Shown: positions 34,185 to 45,676 of the stretch, piece by piece
Layout: every line of letters starts with the position of its first letter
Numbering within the stretch: the stretch's first letter is position 1
Origin: Melieria omissa
Lineage: Eukaryota; Arthropoda; Insecta; Diptera; Ulidiidae
Direction: 5' to 3'
Assembly (NCBI GenBank): GCA_963971225.1
Contig: OZ020267.1
Coordinates: forward strand, 91,935,648 to 91,999,647
DNA: 64,000 nt
The notes under the pieces: generated by a model
Told to the model about the DNA's origin: nothing
Databases searched by the model: none
The model's input: the letters and a program-made list of their open reading frames with translations, nothing else
Made by a program: the position numbers and the translations under genes

Positions 34185-36227
34185 GTCGCGTCCGTGACCA
34201 AAAAACCTTATTAGTTGTTGCCATTAGTGGACAAACTTTTCAAATGCAAGTAGCTGTCAGTTTTTAAATAGGTGCATTGTTCCCGTTAGGAAAATATAAT
34301 AATTGGTTCCCGGCAAAATCGGAAAAAAATTTTATGGGTGTTTAAAATTTGTCGCGTCCGTAACCGGAAGCTCTGAATCGATTCGATTGTTATTCGATTT
34401 CCGGTAAATTTCCGCATTTCTTGAGATACAATTTTTTTTTTTTAAATATTGACTCTCATTGAACATTTTAGCAATAAAATACAAGAAAATATCCAAAAAA
34501 TAATTTTGGTTGAGAATAACAGCTTCATCAATTTTGTACGATATATCGTACAATGGTCCGCAAAGGAGTAAAAATGCATTAAACTTTTTTTCGTTTTTTT
34601 TAATTTTATGAACAATTCATTGGCTTATTTGATAATAAAATATAAATTTAACAACAAAAATCAAAACGTGATTTCATTTTGATCGAAAACTATATAAATT
34701 ATAACTATTTAAACAATTGAGTAACATCTATCAGACCTTATAAAACCGTTATTGCTGTTGCAAAGCCCTTTTCCCCTCAATAAAACACAGAATCAACTAA
34801 ACACCATATAGCTTTGTAAAAAGATACCGAATATAGCCAATTCTTATTATCGCAGTGGGAGTGGCAAGTACTCATGTCTAACCTTACATAATCTGTGTCT
34901 GCCCAGTGAAACACAAAATCGTTAAGTGATTGTTATTTCTGAATAGAAATAGTCGATAAGTCGAATTTAATTAGTCATACGATTTAGTGATGGGCGTGGT
35001 ATTCAAGCAAACAAAAAAATTCTGTTACCAAATCCATAACTTAAAAAAAAAATGCTAACATCACTTGCAACCTTTGCCCGCCATTTGTACGATAAATCGT
35101 ACAAAGCTTTGCAACCCTTGTGTGATTTGTACGATATATCGTACAATTTTTTAAAGGCTCGGGAAAAATATTTAGAAGCAAAAATTGTTAAATTTAATAA
35201 GTTTTATAAATCAACTGAGATTCAAACTTTGAAATTATTTGTCTTTTTTGCTACTAAAAAGTATTACATATTTAAAAATTCCTCCGCAGAAGCATCGCAT
35301 CGCCAAATTCTTGCAAACAGCTGCTTACAAATCGCACTCACACTGTATAGCCACGGCGATTGTGATTTATATTTTCAAACAGAATGGTAAAACATAACCT
35401 ACTTTATAATAATTTAAAAGCCGTTTCATAAAAAAACGTTCGCTGTCAAAAAAAAATCTTTAAAAAAGATTGTACGATATATCATACAAATTTCCGGAAA
35501 GGATTAATGAAAAATACTGTACAAATATGTTCAGCTAGTTAATTAATTTAATTAAATTAATTTAATCAATTATTTCTACAACCAGTGTGCTGCGATGTGA
35601 TGAATGAAAGGTGCATTGCTAATGATTGTAAGAGCTGTGTGCGCGATATTAAACAAGATCTAATTCCAATAGAGTTCCTCAGGAAAATTAAATAAACCAC
35701 ACTAAGAACTTTTAACTTTAATTTTTCCTTATTTTGATTGCTGTAACTTGAATTTAACTTGTTATGTGTTATTTTTATTAAAAGTTGAAGTGTTATAATG
35801 AAAACCATTACTGTATTTAATAAGGGAAATACCCTTGGAAAAATGTGTCGCGTCCGTGATGTCGCGTCCGTATTCATGATATACCTAATTAAAAAAAGGT
35901 AAGAGAAAATTCTCATATTTCATAAGTCTACGAAGAAAGGTTATCCTTTGACCTTTATTTGCATGTATATATTTAAAAAAAAAGTTCCCAAAAATCGCTA
36001 AATTTTGTATATTTCTATAAGAGCTTCAAAAAAACTTCTCTTTTTTGTCGCGTCCGTTTCATTGCATAATTGCTTTTTATTTTGTACTAATTTGTACTAA
36101 ATCTTTCAAATATATTTCTAAAATGTAGCACAATTTCAGCGCGTTAAAACACTAAAAAAACATATCGACTTTTTGTGTTTCTTTCTTGTTTTTGGTGTAA
36201 TTGAAAGCGTGCGAATGTCGCGTCCGT
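34185..36227 (+). repeat. Six dispersed copies of TGTCGCGTCCGT
   Basis: Perfect copies of the core GTCGCGTCCGT start at 34185, 34351, 35847, 35861, 36047 and 36217, each preceded by T and all in one orientation. Two are only 14 bp apart, and the last sits 17 bp inside the right end. A GC-rich 12-mer repeated six times in DNA that is otherwise mostly A and T is far from random expectation. A protein-binding site is the simplest guess. Confidence 0.9.
34534..35489. repeat. Four copies of a 20-bp palindrome
   Basis: TTGTACGATATATCGTACAA lies at 34534-34553 and 35127-35146. Single-base variants lie at 35085-35104 (central T to A) and 35470-35489 (one arm base changed). Each is a dyad suited to binding a dimeric protein. 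All four lie between the outer groups of the 12-mer. Confidence 0.9.
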
Positions 36228-36286
36228 GCCACTGGGAGATGCCCATATTGCTAACCAGCCATTGTGCGTATGTATGTAAGCTATAT

Positions 36287-36330
36287 GGCACGACAGCCTA
36301 ATTACAAGACTACGGCCTAGCTTCTCGCAC
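36287..36330 (-). mobile_element. Short SINE 3' fragment
   Basis: GGCACGACAGCC followed by GACTACGGCCTAGCTTC matches the 3' end of the SINE at 39397-39736 over about 44 bp. Confidence 0.45.
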
Positions 36331-36437
36331 TCATCGGAGCAGACTATTTAAATTATGTGTAAATGATTGAAAGGAACCTATTTGCCTTTGAAGCCCTTCT
36401 TGCAACAGCTCTGAAGAATATGTACAGCTGCGTTTAA

Positions 36438-36711
36438 CACGTTCACGCCGGGGCCGATTTTCATTGTCTTTGCTGTGAGGCGGCGCTGAAATTTATGCTG
36501 TGCCTCATCTGGCTTTCATTAAATGTTTTTAATGAAAATACGTTAAATTTTCATTATTTTAATTTTCAGCGTCTAATAACACAATCGAATGCGTACCACC
36601 GGAGGTACGCGTCACCCGATTTGACAATCTAGTGCGGGCCACCGGCGATACGCGTCGCCCGATGAGACAATCTAGTGCGGGCCACCGGTGGCCCGCGCCG
36701 GCGTGAACGTG
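36438..36711. mobile_element. TTAA-flanked MITE, family CACGTTCACGCCGG, complete short copy
   Basis: CACGTTCACGCCGGGGCCG starts after TTAA (36434-36437), and CGGCGTGAACGTG ends before TTAA (36712-36715). At 274 bp, it is the empty-site version of 29324-30660. Confidence 0.92.
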
Positions 36712-36715
36712 TTAA

Positions 36716-38242
36716 TATGTACAAATAGTTGGCTCGAAGTGGATCTCCTGCATATCAACCATTCTCCACATTTCAGTGTAACTGTGCGGACTAGCCACTG
36801 AACGGTTTGTTTTTACACTGTACGCGCGTAGCTGACGTATTAGCCCGTGCATCTGTTACAAAACATTTATCAAAATGTCAATGCAGCACTTAAGCCAAAT
36901 CCATTAAGTAACATCCATTCACCGGTCATGATGAACACTCGCAGCCACACTCGATTGCCAGCATAAGTCTGTGGGTGCACCGTATACTTACCCGCCCCAG
37001 TGCCACGTACTACTGCACTAAGTCTCGCCGTGGCGCACCAGCCACACCCGATTCGCAATCCTTTAAATGTATGCAAGTGCAATAATTTGTTTGCATTTTC
37101 GCTAAGTGCTCTATTTACTTCAAATGGAAACATCACACAAATAAAGCAACAACAACCACTAAAAACAGTGCATTAGACTACACTGCACTGTGGCAGCAAT
37201 AACCGCTATATGGTTACGCCATGCCACTCTATGTTGCTGGCGCATTGCTGCTGAATATCGGACAGCCCGCAGCGGGTGACGGAAGCGGTGACAGGCCAAC
37301 AGGCGACAGGCTACGAGTAATAATTCAAAAGGGTGTTAACGTTTTCCTTAACAAAATCAATTCCAAAAGTTAAACACACAAGGATGGCGAGGGGTAAGCG
37401 GGTGGACACCCCAGCGGTTTGACAGAGAAGGGGTGGGTGAATGGGCGAAAGCGAGCGGAACGGGGATTGTGCGACACTATTAAGCAGCCGCATTTCCTTT
37501 CCATTTTTTATTGCGGGCTTCGCTTGTCGTCTTGTTAAATGCTCAAACTGGAATGCCTGGCGCACAGAACAGTCGAGCATTTTCTGACGGAAATCCCGCT
37601 GTTTGTGTATTTATTAACGTGCTCTATTTAATGGCCCTCTTAATGCACCGTGCCAGCACAATGACAGTAGCATAGCACGGGGGTGGCTTAACCCGGTATG
37701 ATGTCGTTGCTTGTATTGACGATGACGACTTGCGTCCAAGTGAATTGGTGTGACTGAAGTCGATGACTCTGAGGCAGTTGCTGCTTTGCTGGCTCAGCCA
37801 TGAAGTATGAATGTGAATACAAATTACAAATTCATGCACAAATATGACAGAGTTGGTCGATCGGGCGATGGTGCAATATGTACATCGCAATGCTTTTAAT
37901 AAAAATGAAAATATCAATGCTAATGCAATCGTGAAAATTGTGGTGGGGTGGCGGATGGTCAATTATTAGATACATTTTTGGAGATACAACGCTATTACTA
38001 CATTACTTGTTATTGCTATAAGTATGTATAATAAACCTTTTACGGACTATTATATGATTTTTATAAAAACAAAAAGTGCTCTTCAAAAATATAGTAAACT
38101 TTTAGTTTGTGCGCAACAGGAAAAAATTAGGTATAGAATAATCTAATTTTACTTCCCCCATCAATAAGCGTTATGTGGTGAGGTAAAAATTAAGTGTTTC
38201 TCTAACTTAGGTTAGAGCATTCGACAGCTGTTCTGAAGTGAT
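36716..38242. other. No gene seen; possibly unique host DNA
   Basis: GC-richer than its surroundings and without recognisable repeat ends. Several 80-110-codon frames on the minus strand overlap one another and show no known motif. Confidence 0.35.
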
Positions 38243-39384
38243 ATGGAAACAAATAATATTGCTTTGGCAGCTGCCCTCTTAGCAAGAATTGCCAATCCTC
38301 CGACAATAAAATTGCATATCAACGAACATGGTAGAAGGATTTCGAAAAAAAATAATTCGGCACAAAAATCAATGACGGAATTAATACTTGTTTATAAACG
38401 CGAAATATGTTTTAATTTTTCTGTTGGTTTGAAACAAACTTAGTGAAAGTAATTCAAACATAATTCAAACACAGCTAAATAATTCGAGAGGGGACTGTTC
38501 TCCACCAGGAAAGTTCTCGCATGTTTTGATTTCGTTCTGCCAGTGCTGAGATAAGATTGAATGAATTTTTGAAATTCATGCCATTGCACAGTGATTCGTT
38601 CCATAGACAAAATTCCAAAAATTTATAGTCTCAGAATTTTATGATTTTCATGTCATTTGAAAGGTAAAACTCCAACTAAGAAAACCCCAAAACATCTGTG
38701 CAAAAAATTAATTAGTGTGTGTGCAAAAGCGGCTCAAAGTTGAAACTTTTTTCACAAAAATATTTAAACGCATCTTTTCTGTTTTTTAGTCTATTGAGGA
38801 AACAAAATTGTAAAAATACATGGTTACCAAGAAGTTGCTGAAACTTTTAATAAAAATTAAGAAATGATGTGGCCATTTTCGCTTTTAATGTTATCTCAAA
38901 AATTTGCAAAGCTGAGGCTTTTACATCACTTTTAAATCAAAATATTTTTCCAAATTAAAAATCTGAAAATTGGCAAAACTTAGAGGGAAATATCTAAAAA
39001 GTATGTGAAAGTATGTTCCTGGATTTTTTTTTATTTTAAGAAGCATTCTTTCTTTTTCGGATAAGCTATTATATCCTCCGATATCTTCCGATCTCAGAAA
39101 ATAATTCAATTTGAAAAGTGGTCTAAACACCTATTTTTCGACAAAATTTCTTTTTTTTCATGCCTAAAAGTATGCAATCCGCATGAAAAATTGAGAAAAC
39201 TGCAAAAAAACAAAACATTTTATTTTATTATTATCGTTTTTATTGCAAAATTAAAGGGTCCTGAGACAATTTCTGTTACTCTTTGCAATAATCAAGGTTG
39301 ATGTTACCGGTTAAATGTAAAATCTGAAAAATCTAGCCAACACACTTGGTGCTATAGCTCTCCAAAAGTGACGAAATTTGAAAA
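38243..39384. other. No convincing gene
   Basis: An ATG-initiated 66-codon frame (38243-38443, starting METNNIALAAALLARIANPP) has a protein-like N-terminus but matches nothing I know; it could be an exon or chance. The rest is AT-rich and unassigned. Confidence 0.25.
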
Positions 39385-39396
39385 TTTAAGACTCAC

Positions 39397-39736
39397 AATT
39401 AATAATAATAATAATAATTGATTGGCACGACAGCCCGCTTACGCGAGACTAAGGCCTAGCTTCCCGCAACCACCCGTGTTGTGCGTGTGAATTTTGTACG
39501 CGGGTGGAAGGGACCTACAGTTTTATGCCGGTTCCGAACGGCAGGTTGGGAGCTTTTTCATAGGCAATTTTTGCTCTCAGAGGTTTGCCATTTCCAGCTG
39601 AGAGGACAGCCACCGAAAGAGAAAACGAGTTTCCCGTTAGGAAAGGTGTTAGGTGTTACTACATGCAGAATTCGATCTTGCGTTGCTCTGCATGCGACTC
39701 GTTGGACCGCGCACTAACCAACTGAGCCACGGCGGC
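39397..39736 (-). mobile_element. Complete tRNA-derived SINE
   Basis: Read on the minus strand from 39736, it begins GCCGCCGTGGCTCAGTTGGT. This contains a good RNA polymerase III A box (TGGCTCAGTTGG). A B-box-like GATCGAATTCT follows about 45 bases on. The unrelated body ends in GGCTGTCGTGCCAATC and a short (ATT)n tail. TTTAAGACTCAC is duplicated on both sides (39385-39396 and 39737-39748), a 12-bp target duplication made by a LINE machinery. Related copies are at 13321-13531 and 52909-53190. Confidence 0.92.
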
Positions 39737-40040
39737 TTTAAGACTCACGCATTGCCCAAATAAAAATGTTTAAGAAAAACAAATTCGAGATTTCAATTCA
39801 GCAGACCATGATTAACTAGTATGCCAAATTTTATGAGGAACGGACCACTCCTTCTAATTTTGTCCCGCGGTTGTATGGAGTCGATTCACTGTGCATTGGG
39901 ATAAAATAAAGGCAATGGTAATGTTCTTCGACGCCCTCACGGTGGTACGCCTAACTGCATCACACTATACTTGATGCTATAACAAATTTAAATTGCAAAG
40001 CAAATAGTATCTCAAGCATATTCAACTTTAGACATGTTAA

Positions 40041-40579
40041 CCTTCACTCCGTGCTTGGGGTATACAGTTCCCCACGACGACATAAAACATGAAATTGTGA
40101 AGGTTTTTATTTCTAAACGATATATTAATACTTATATCATTGAAAAGCTATAGATGAGAAGAATCTAAAAACATAAACAGATATCTCAGTTCAAGTATGA
40201 TTAGGCAGATATATCCAAAAAAAGCACACAAACTGTTTGTTGTGCTTTGGGGAATAAATGACCCCGTTATTTATACCAATACATTTTGTATGCAAAACTT
40301 ATCCAAGTTCTGAACCACTCAAGGTCTAAATCACGAGCACACTCACCAGTGGAATAACAGATTCAAAGGCGGTGTGTAATTAAATAACATAAAAATACTA
40401 ATACAAAAAAACAAACAAGAACAACATTAATAATACTTCATACTATAATGATAATATAATTATTTCCCAAAAAACTATTATTTTACTCATTCCCATACAA
40501 ACTATTCTGGTTCAAAAATGGGGAACTCAGTTCCCCATTGCACCGGATTAGGGTGTAAAATCCATGCACAGAGTGAAGA
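40041..40579. mobile_element. TTAA-flanked MITE, family CCTTCACTCCGTGC
   Basis: CCTTCACTCCGTGCTTGGGG follows TTAA (40037-40040). The other end reads TCTTCACTCTGTGCATGG on the minus strand and abuts TTAA (40580-40583). AGTTCCCCA occurs near both ends. It is 539 bp, non-coding. The 288 bp left of it hold nothing I recognise. Confidence 0.88.
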
Positions 40580-40583
40580 TTAA

Positions 40584-41079
40584 GACAATTTTTTAGACAA
40601 GGTGAATAATTTTTGGTTAATAATATTTTTGAGTGACTTGATAAAAAAGCCATCACAGTAACCCACCACTTGAAGCACTATCTCTGCACAGACTGATCGG
40701 GTATGGGCTTGCGTGTTATAAAAAGCAATAGAAATTGGTCCATTTCTAATAATTAGAAACATAACAATATAACAAAATTTAAACCCACATTTTTAAAATA
40801 GAAATACATGACTAAGTAGCGTTTCCATACCGAATATAAATGTTGTGCAACTTACACTTACGAAACTAAACCATAATAACACTCGATTTAAGAGGTGCCG
40901 CACCTACTTCAGAAATCGAACATATTTCAGATTTTTAGAAAACACTAAGGTGATCCAAAAATTTCAAGATAGTCGATTCATGTCTGGTGGGCACTACGTG
41001 ACGTTGTTACTACAGTAGGCGTGTTTCCCTAAACAACCCATAAAATAATTTTATGCCTATATCATCTTACAGATATATG
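40584..41079. other. No gene seen
   Basis: AT-rich spacer between a MITE and a mariner; nothing recognised. Confidence 0.35.
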
Positions 41080-41081
41080 TA

Positions 41082-41806
41082 CAGGGTTTTCCAACAAGAG
41101 GTGTTATTTTGGTATTCAAAGCAAAATGCCATTTTTGAGATAAATGATCGGATGTTTATTTCATAATAAAGAGGAAGGTATGCCGTTAATAATGAAAAAC
41201 CACATCAGCCAAATGGCCACCACGACCACGCTTACAGGACCATATCCTTTTCATGAAATTTTCCATAACCAAATCGCAAAGTGGCTGCCCTATGTCCTCG
41301 ATAGCCTCACGAATTCTATCTTTCAGGTCTTGAATCGACGCTGGGCTGTTGGCGTACACCTTATCTTTCACGTGGCCCCAAAGGAATAAGTCGCAAGGTG
41401 TTAAATCACAAGATCTCGGTGGCAATTGTTATCACTTCTTCCAGAGATAACACGCTCCGGAAACTTTTCCCGTAAAAGAGCAATGGTTTCGTTGCTTGTG
41501 TGGCACATAGCGCCGTCTTGTTGAAAGTAAACGTTGTCCAGACCAATACCATCCAACTCCGACCATAAAAAATAATCATTCCAAAGAACGACGAGGAATC
41601 GACAAACCTGGGTTTTCTTCAACACTTTGGGCTACAGCAGCAATATTCTCAGTTGTTCTTGAGCGACGTTGTTGAAGCGTGTATCTTTCCATTTTTAGTA
41701 ATGGCGTAGTTTCTTCTTGTCAAATGTCAAAGAATAAAAGCTTCAAAAGTGACAGCTACCGAAATACCGGGTGATTCAAAATAACACCTCTTGTTGGAAA
41801 CCCCTA
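41082..41806 (-). mobile_element. DD41D mariner (rosa type), copy 2
   Basis: It has the same termini as 20562-21426 and TA flanks (41080-41081 and 41807-41808). It is 140 bp shorter, the difference being one deletion in the N-terminal transposase region between GAGCGACGT and GTTGAAGCGTG. Confidence 0.88.
41186..41692 (-). pseudogene. DD41D mariner transposase remnant, copy 2
   Basis: The start at 41692 is followed almost at once by the deletion. The catalytic segment reads YFQQDGAMCHTSNETIALLR, then after a frameshift PPRSCDLTPCDLFLWGHVKD. The C-terminus is better than in copy 1: PASIQDLKDRIREAIEDIGQ, then FMKRI and GRGGHLADVVFHY*. Confidence 0.82.
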
Positions 41807-41935
41807 TATATCGAAAGTAATACTATAAACGTTGACGTGGCTGGTAGGTGGTGTTAATCTCATATAGTAAACAGTGCACGGATTGATTTGATAACCATTT
41901 AAATTTTGTATGCAAAGCCCATTAAGGGGAGGTTC

Positions 41936-42670
41936 TCATTCAAATGACTAAAAAGTAAGCAAAATTTGGAATTTTTTTGTGGGCCAATAAAAAAACATAG
42001 GAAAAAACAGTTTTAGGATTCAAAAAGCTTATATTTTCGTCATTATTTAGAAAGTTTTTCAAGACGAAAAAAACAAAATGGCGCCCGTGGTGACGTTCAG
42101 TATAAGATGCGGTTCGCGTGGAATAACAAACCTGCGTACAGCCTGCTGCCTCAGGATCGATCTGAAACACAAAACCAATTATAAGGCTCGAAAGTAGGAT
42201 ACTTTTATTGGAGGAATGACCTAAGAACGGGTAAAAAACTTCAAATTTGACATAATGGTGCGATCTCAAACTTTGAAATCGATTTTTTAGCCCTTTTTTT
42301 ATACTTTGAAGCTTAACAAAAAATAGTTAATAATTTGTGAATTTGAATTTTGAATTTGTAGATTTTATAGGTCATTACTCCAATGAAAAGGGTCTTCTTT
42401 CGAGAAAACAAAACATGAAGTCTTTCAGTTGAACCGTTTTCAAATGAGATTGTACGCAGTTTAGAAAAATCATGTTTTGAGATAAACGCTTTTAAAGTTT
42501 TGAGCGCGCGTTCCGAGCCGAGAGCGCCCCATGGCGGGATGGCCTGTAGAAACTTTTCTGATGCGCGGATCGGAAAATCGGTTTACCGCAATATAGTAGA
42601 CACTAATACCTTTCAAAAAATGTAAAGAAAAAAAATCGAATTTTTAAAAATTTTGAATGAGAACCTCCCC
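41936..42670. mobile_element. TTAA-flanked MITE, family GGGGAGGTTCT, copy 2
   Basis: GGGGAGGTTCTCATTCAAAT follows TTAA (41932-41935), and its inverted form (TTTTGAATGAGAACCTCCCC) precedes TTAA (42671-42674). It is related to 30936-31602. There is no coding sequence. Confidence 0.92.
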
Positions 42671-42674
42671 TTAA

Positions 42675-43540
42675 AGTGAAATCCTGTGCGCGCCACTGGC
42701 TGAATGCCATATGATGGACTGCCAAGACAAATAACTTTTGAAAACATTTGGAGGCAAACAAAATAAAAAAATTGTACGATCGTGATACCGCTGCCCCACA
42801 ACCGTCTTGTGCGGCTTTTCCTGCTTCAGCTAAAAGGGAAGAATTGTATGTTTAGCCCAACGCAAATTTTTCTTTTTGCATTAAATGCCTGATTAAACTT
42901 AAGTTTATTTATAGTTTCAAACCTCAAATGAAACTTTTAAATCAACTATTTCTTTCTTTAACTCTCCTGTTTACATTCTTTTCCCTGTGTATATATGTCC
43001 AGACCGAGTGGTCTAAACAAGAGTTAAAAACTTTGCAAATTTAAAAAAAATTTACTAAACAAAGCTCTTCGTGCAACAAAGGCGGGAGCTGATACAAAAT
43101 TAGTGCTGCCAACTCAAGGCGATAGGAACGTAACTAATTATTGTTTTTTTATGTTTTCCATTTATTGTTGTTTTTTTATGTTTTCCATTTTTGCAGCTTC
43201 TCCAAATAAAATCAAAACCAACGGCTGTTTGAAAATAAGCTTTCAAACTAAATTAAATTGCTAATTTAACTTAACGCACTTGGGCTCAATATGAACGGAG
43301 TGCAATATAGCTCAATATACGGAATTGTAATTAGTACAAAGTTCAGAATATCATAAATTAAAAGAACGTTCTAACATTTCGGGGGGATTTATTTTAACCA
43401 TCAAAACTTAAAAATCAACTAAAATAATACCCATGACAAAAAGTAAGTCATGCAACGAAGGGTTTATTTGGTTTGTTCAATTTGGTTTAAGATGATTTAC
43501 TTGATTGTAGAAGACAAGCTTCACATTGCCAGTATACATA
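42675..43540. other. No gene seen
   Basis: AT-rich. TATTGTTGTTTTTTTATGTTTTCCATTT is nearly duplicated around 43138-43192. Nothing else recognised. Confidence 0.35.
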
Positions 43541-43548
43541 CATATAAT

Positions 43549-43732
43549 TAGGTATCGGATTTTTTACTATGCAAAAAATGCAAAAATATGCAAAATAAGG
43601 AAACATATGCCAATATGCAGTGCATATGTTAGGTCATTCTTAATATTTTTAAATAAAAATAGTTTCTGTCTTGGTCCCGTTCAAATCGGAAGCTCCAAAA
43701 AAATATGCACTTGCATATAATTCCGATCCCTA
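43549..43732. mobile_element. 184-bp hAT-type MITE with 8-bp duplication
   Basis: The ends TAGGTATCGGA and (inverted) TAGGGATCGGA are flanked by a perfect 8-bp direct repeat, CATATAAT (43541-43548 and 43733-43740). The interior is rich in TATGCAAA words. An 8-bp duplication with short TIRs is the hAT signature. Confidence 0.88.
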
Positions 43733-43740
43733 CATATAAT

Positions 43741-45672
43741 ATTTAGTATAGATAGCATAGATGATATACCTGCGTAGAAATTTGTTACTATAATCGAATT
43801 TTAAAATGTTTGCAAAATATATAAATACACATTTTATTGAATCAACAAACTTACAATTTTGTGTGATGAACCATAAATTAGAAACTTTAAAAACATATTT
43901 ATTTATGCAATAAATTTAATCGCATACCATATGCGATATGTCGAAAAATTGCATAGCAATATATGCAGGAATGCCCATCTCTTTCTTGCTACCAACGCGC
44001 AATACGAGTAGTTACCCTGTTATACCTCTCATATGATTGCGTTCTTACCGGCGGTGTCAGTTACACAACTGTTTGCTTACTGGTCAACTTAGGTTGCTTA
44101 ACTTAAACGGTCCCACTAAATGGTTCACTTAAGGAGCACACGTGACTGCAATTAAAGTAATTCAATACACAAATTGAATATGTACTTGAACCTCAAGCCA
44201 TTCCAGGGCATGAACGCCGTCTGCGTTTCGTTGTGCAGGTTGTGAGTGTTCGTAATGCGTTAATGCTGCTAAAGAAGCCGCTTGCAATTAGGCTATGTTG
44301 CGAGTTTGCGAGCACATGAGCCCGGTGCTTTCTGCTTCGCAGAACCGTTTATTGCCAGTGCTCTTGAAACGCGACTTTTGCCTCCTACTTTGTAAGTGCT
44401 ACAGCGTCGAGTGGCGACCGCTTACGGTGGGTGTATGCTCTCCAAAAAGCCATGCAAAGGTTGCGAGCTTCCATTAACGAAAAGACGTTTACATTAATGG
44501 TAACACCAACCGTTTAACCGAAAGGACCTCCTGCCATAAAACCAACACTTTTGTCTTCTTAGTGCTTTGTAATTAAAATTGTCGCTCATGAAATATTAAC
44601 CTACCTGCGTCTGGCATTGCAAGTACGTGTATGTACATATGTTTTTCTCGAGGTTGGTTGGAAACATGAAAACAAAATGGCATAAAGTGACGACGAAGTG
44701 CCACTACCGGTGTATATTGTACCATGATTTCTTTTGATGACAATGACAGCAGTCTGCTACTAAACAACAAAAGATTGCAAACTGGGGCAAATGAAGAGAA
44801 TTCGTACATAATTGGCCGAGCCATGAATAGTCGCGGCAAGTGGCTTTGAATAGTTAATCATCGTTGTAAACGCTATTTAATGCACAATGAAATGATAAAT
44901 GGCACTCACAATTGCGGTTTCCCACATACATGTTGGCATTTCCCGAAATGCCAAAATTCTCGGATTTATCAAGCCAGTGAATTTTTAATAATCGTTGCCT
45001 AACTGAGATTTTTTTTAAGATACTACTTGGATCCAATTCCCAAATTTAAAGTAATTGTGTAGTAAAGTTAAGTAATTGCTCAGTAGTAAGTCTGTTGGGC
45101 TGCAATTGAGTAGTGGTTATATGTTATTTATTAAAATTAACGTGGAAGGTAGTGCTAATTACTACTGAAATGGTTTAAGTCACTAAAAGCTTGTAATTAC
45201 TAGTACACATGTACATTGGACAATAAGAAACCGTCAAAACTTGTTAAAAAACAAATATTTTTAAAATATGTTAAGCGTATAGTTCCGCTATGTATTTATT
45301 GGTTAATATTAGCATCCCCCCAGAATCATGTGAGATGGAAGAGTCTTGTGGAGGCCCTATGCTACAGAGAGGAGTCAACAGGGGAAAAGTAAATACCCAT
45401 ATGTATTGCCTTTTCGTTTCCTATTTTCTCAAAAATCACTGCAATGATTTAGACGAAATAGTGACTCAAGTTATATATGCAAGGTTGGTATTAATTTATA
45501 TTTATATTTAGATATTAATTTATATTAGTTTATGTATTAGTGTCCGATCGAAGGTGGAGTTTTGGCCGAAACCGGAGCCGAATACTTATAAAAAATCTTT
45601 TAAATAAAAACTGATCACATTTACCTATTATTTTTTATTACATTTCTTTGTCCCAGTTTAAGAATTAATAAT
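43741..45672. other. No gene seen; possibly unique host DNA
   Basis: Includes a TATGCA-rich stretch near 43900-43970 and a GC-richer block at 44000-44850 without a convincing frame. Around 45320-45390 a purine-rich segment (GAGATGGAAGAGTCTTGTGG) looks exon- or LINE-like, but I cannot assign it. Confidence 0.35.
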
Positions 45673-45676
45673 ATAT

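Larger units (their letters stand above)
33836..36244. mobile_element. 2.4-kb element with repeated internal motifs
   Basis: It is bounded by the inverted repeat GGGCATCTCCCA / TGGGAGATGCCC and flanked by ATAT on both sides (33832-33835 and 36245-36248). The body is very AT-rich, yet contains six copies of TGTCGCGTCCGT on the plus strand and four copies of a 20-bp palindrome, both listed separately. The ORFs (for example 35052-35390 plus and 35566-35916 minus) are not recognisable, and some overlap the motifs. It is a non-autonomous element of unknown superfamily. The inverted repeat is short, so the exact ends need comparison with other copies. Confidence 0.65.

Noticed and set aside
35052..35390. 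112-codon frame inside the 2.4-kb element as its transposase
   Set aside because: It includes two of the 20-bp palindromes, is AT-driven, and shows no catalytic motif.
34185..36227. CRISPR-like array from the repeated 12-mer
   Set aside because: Copies are too short, irregularly spaced (14 to about 1500 bp) and in insect DNA; no leader or cas genes.
36716..38242. Several 80-110-codon minus frames as genes
   Set aside because: They overlap in different frames, have no motifs, and reflect locally higher GC.
38243..38443. 66-codon ATG frame METNNIALAAALL...
   Set aside because: Protein-like start but no recognised domain and no clear splice donor; left unassigned within the spacer entry.
45290..45511. 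Possible host exon with EMEESCGGPMLQRGVNR
   Set aside because: Only one short frame; no splice evidence. It may be a LINE tail, but I could not place it.
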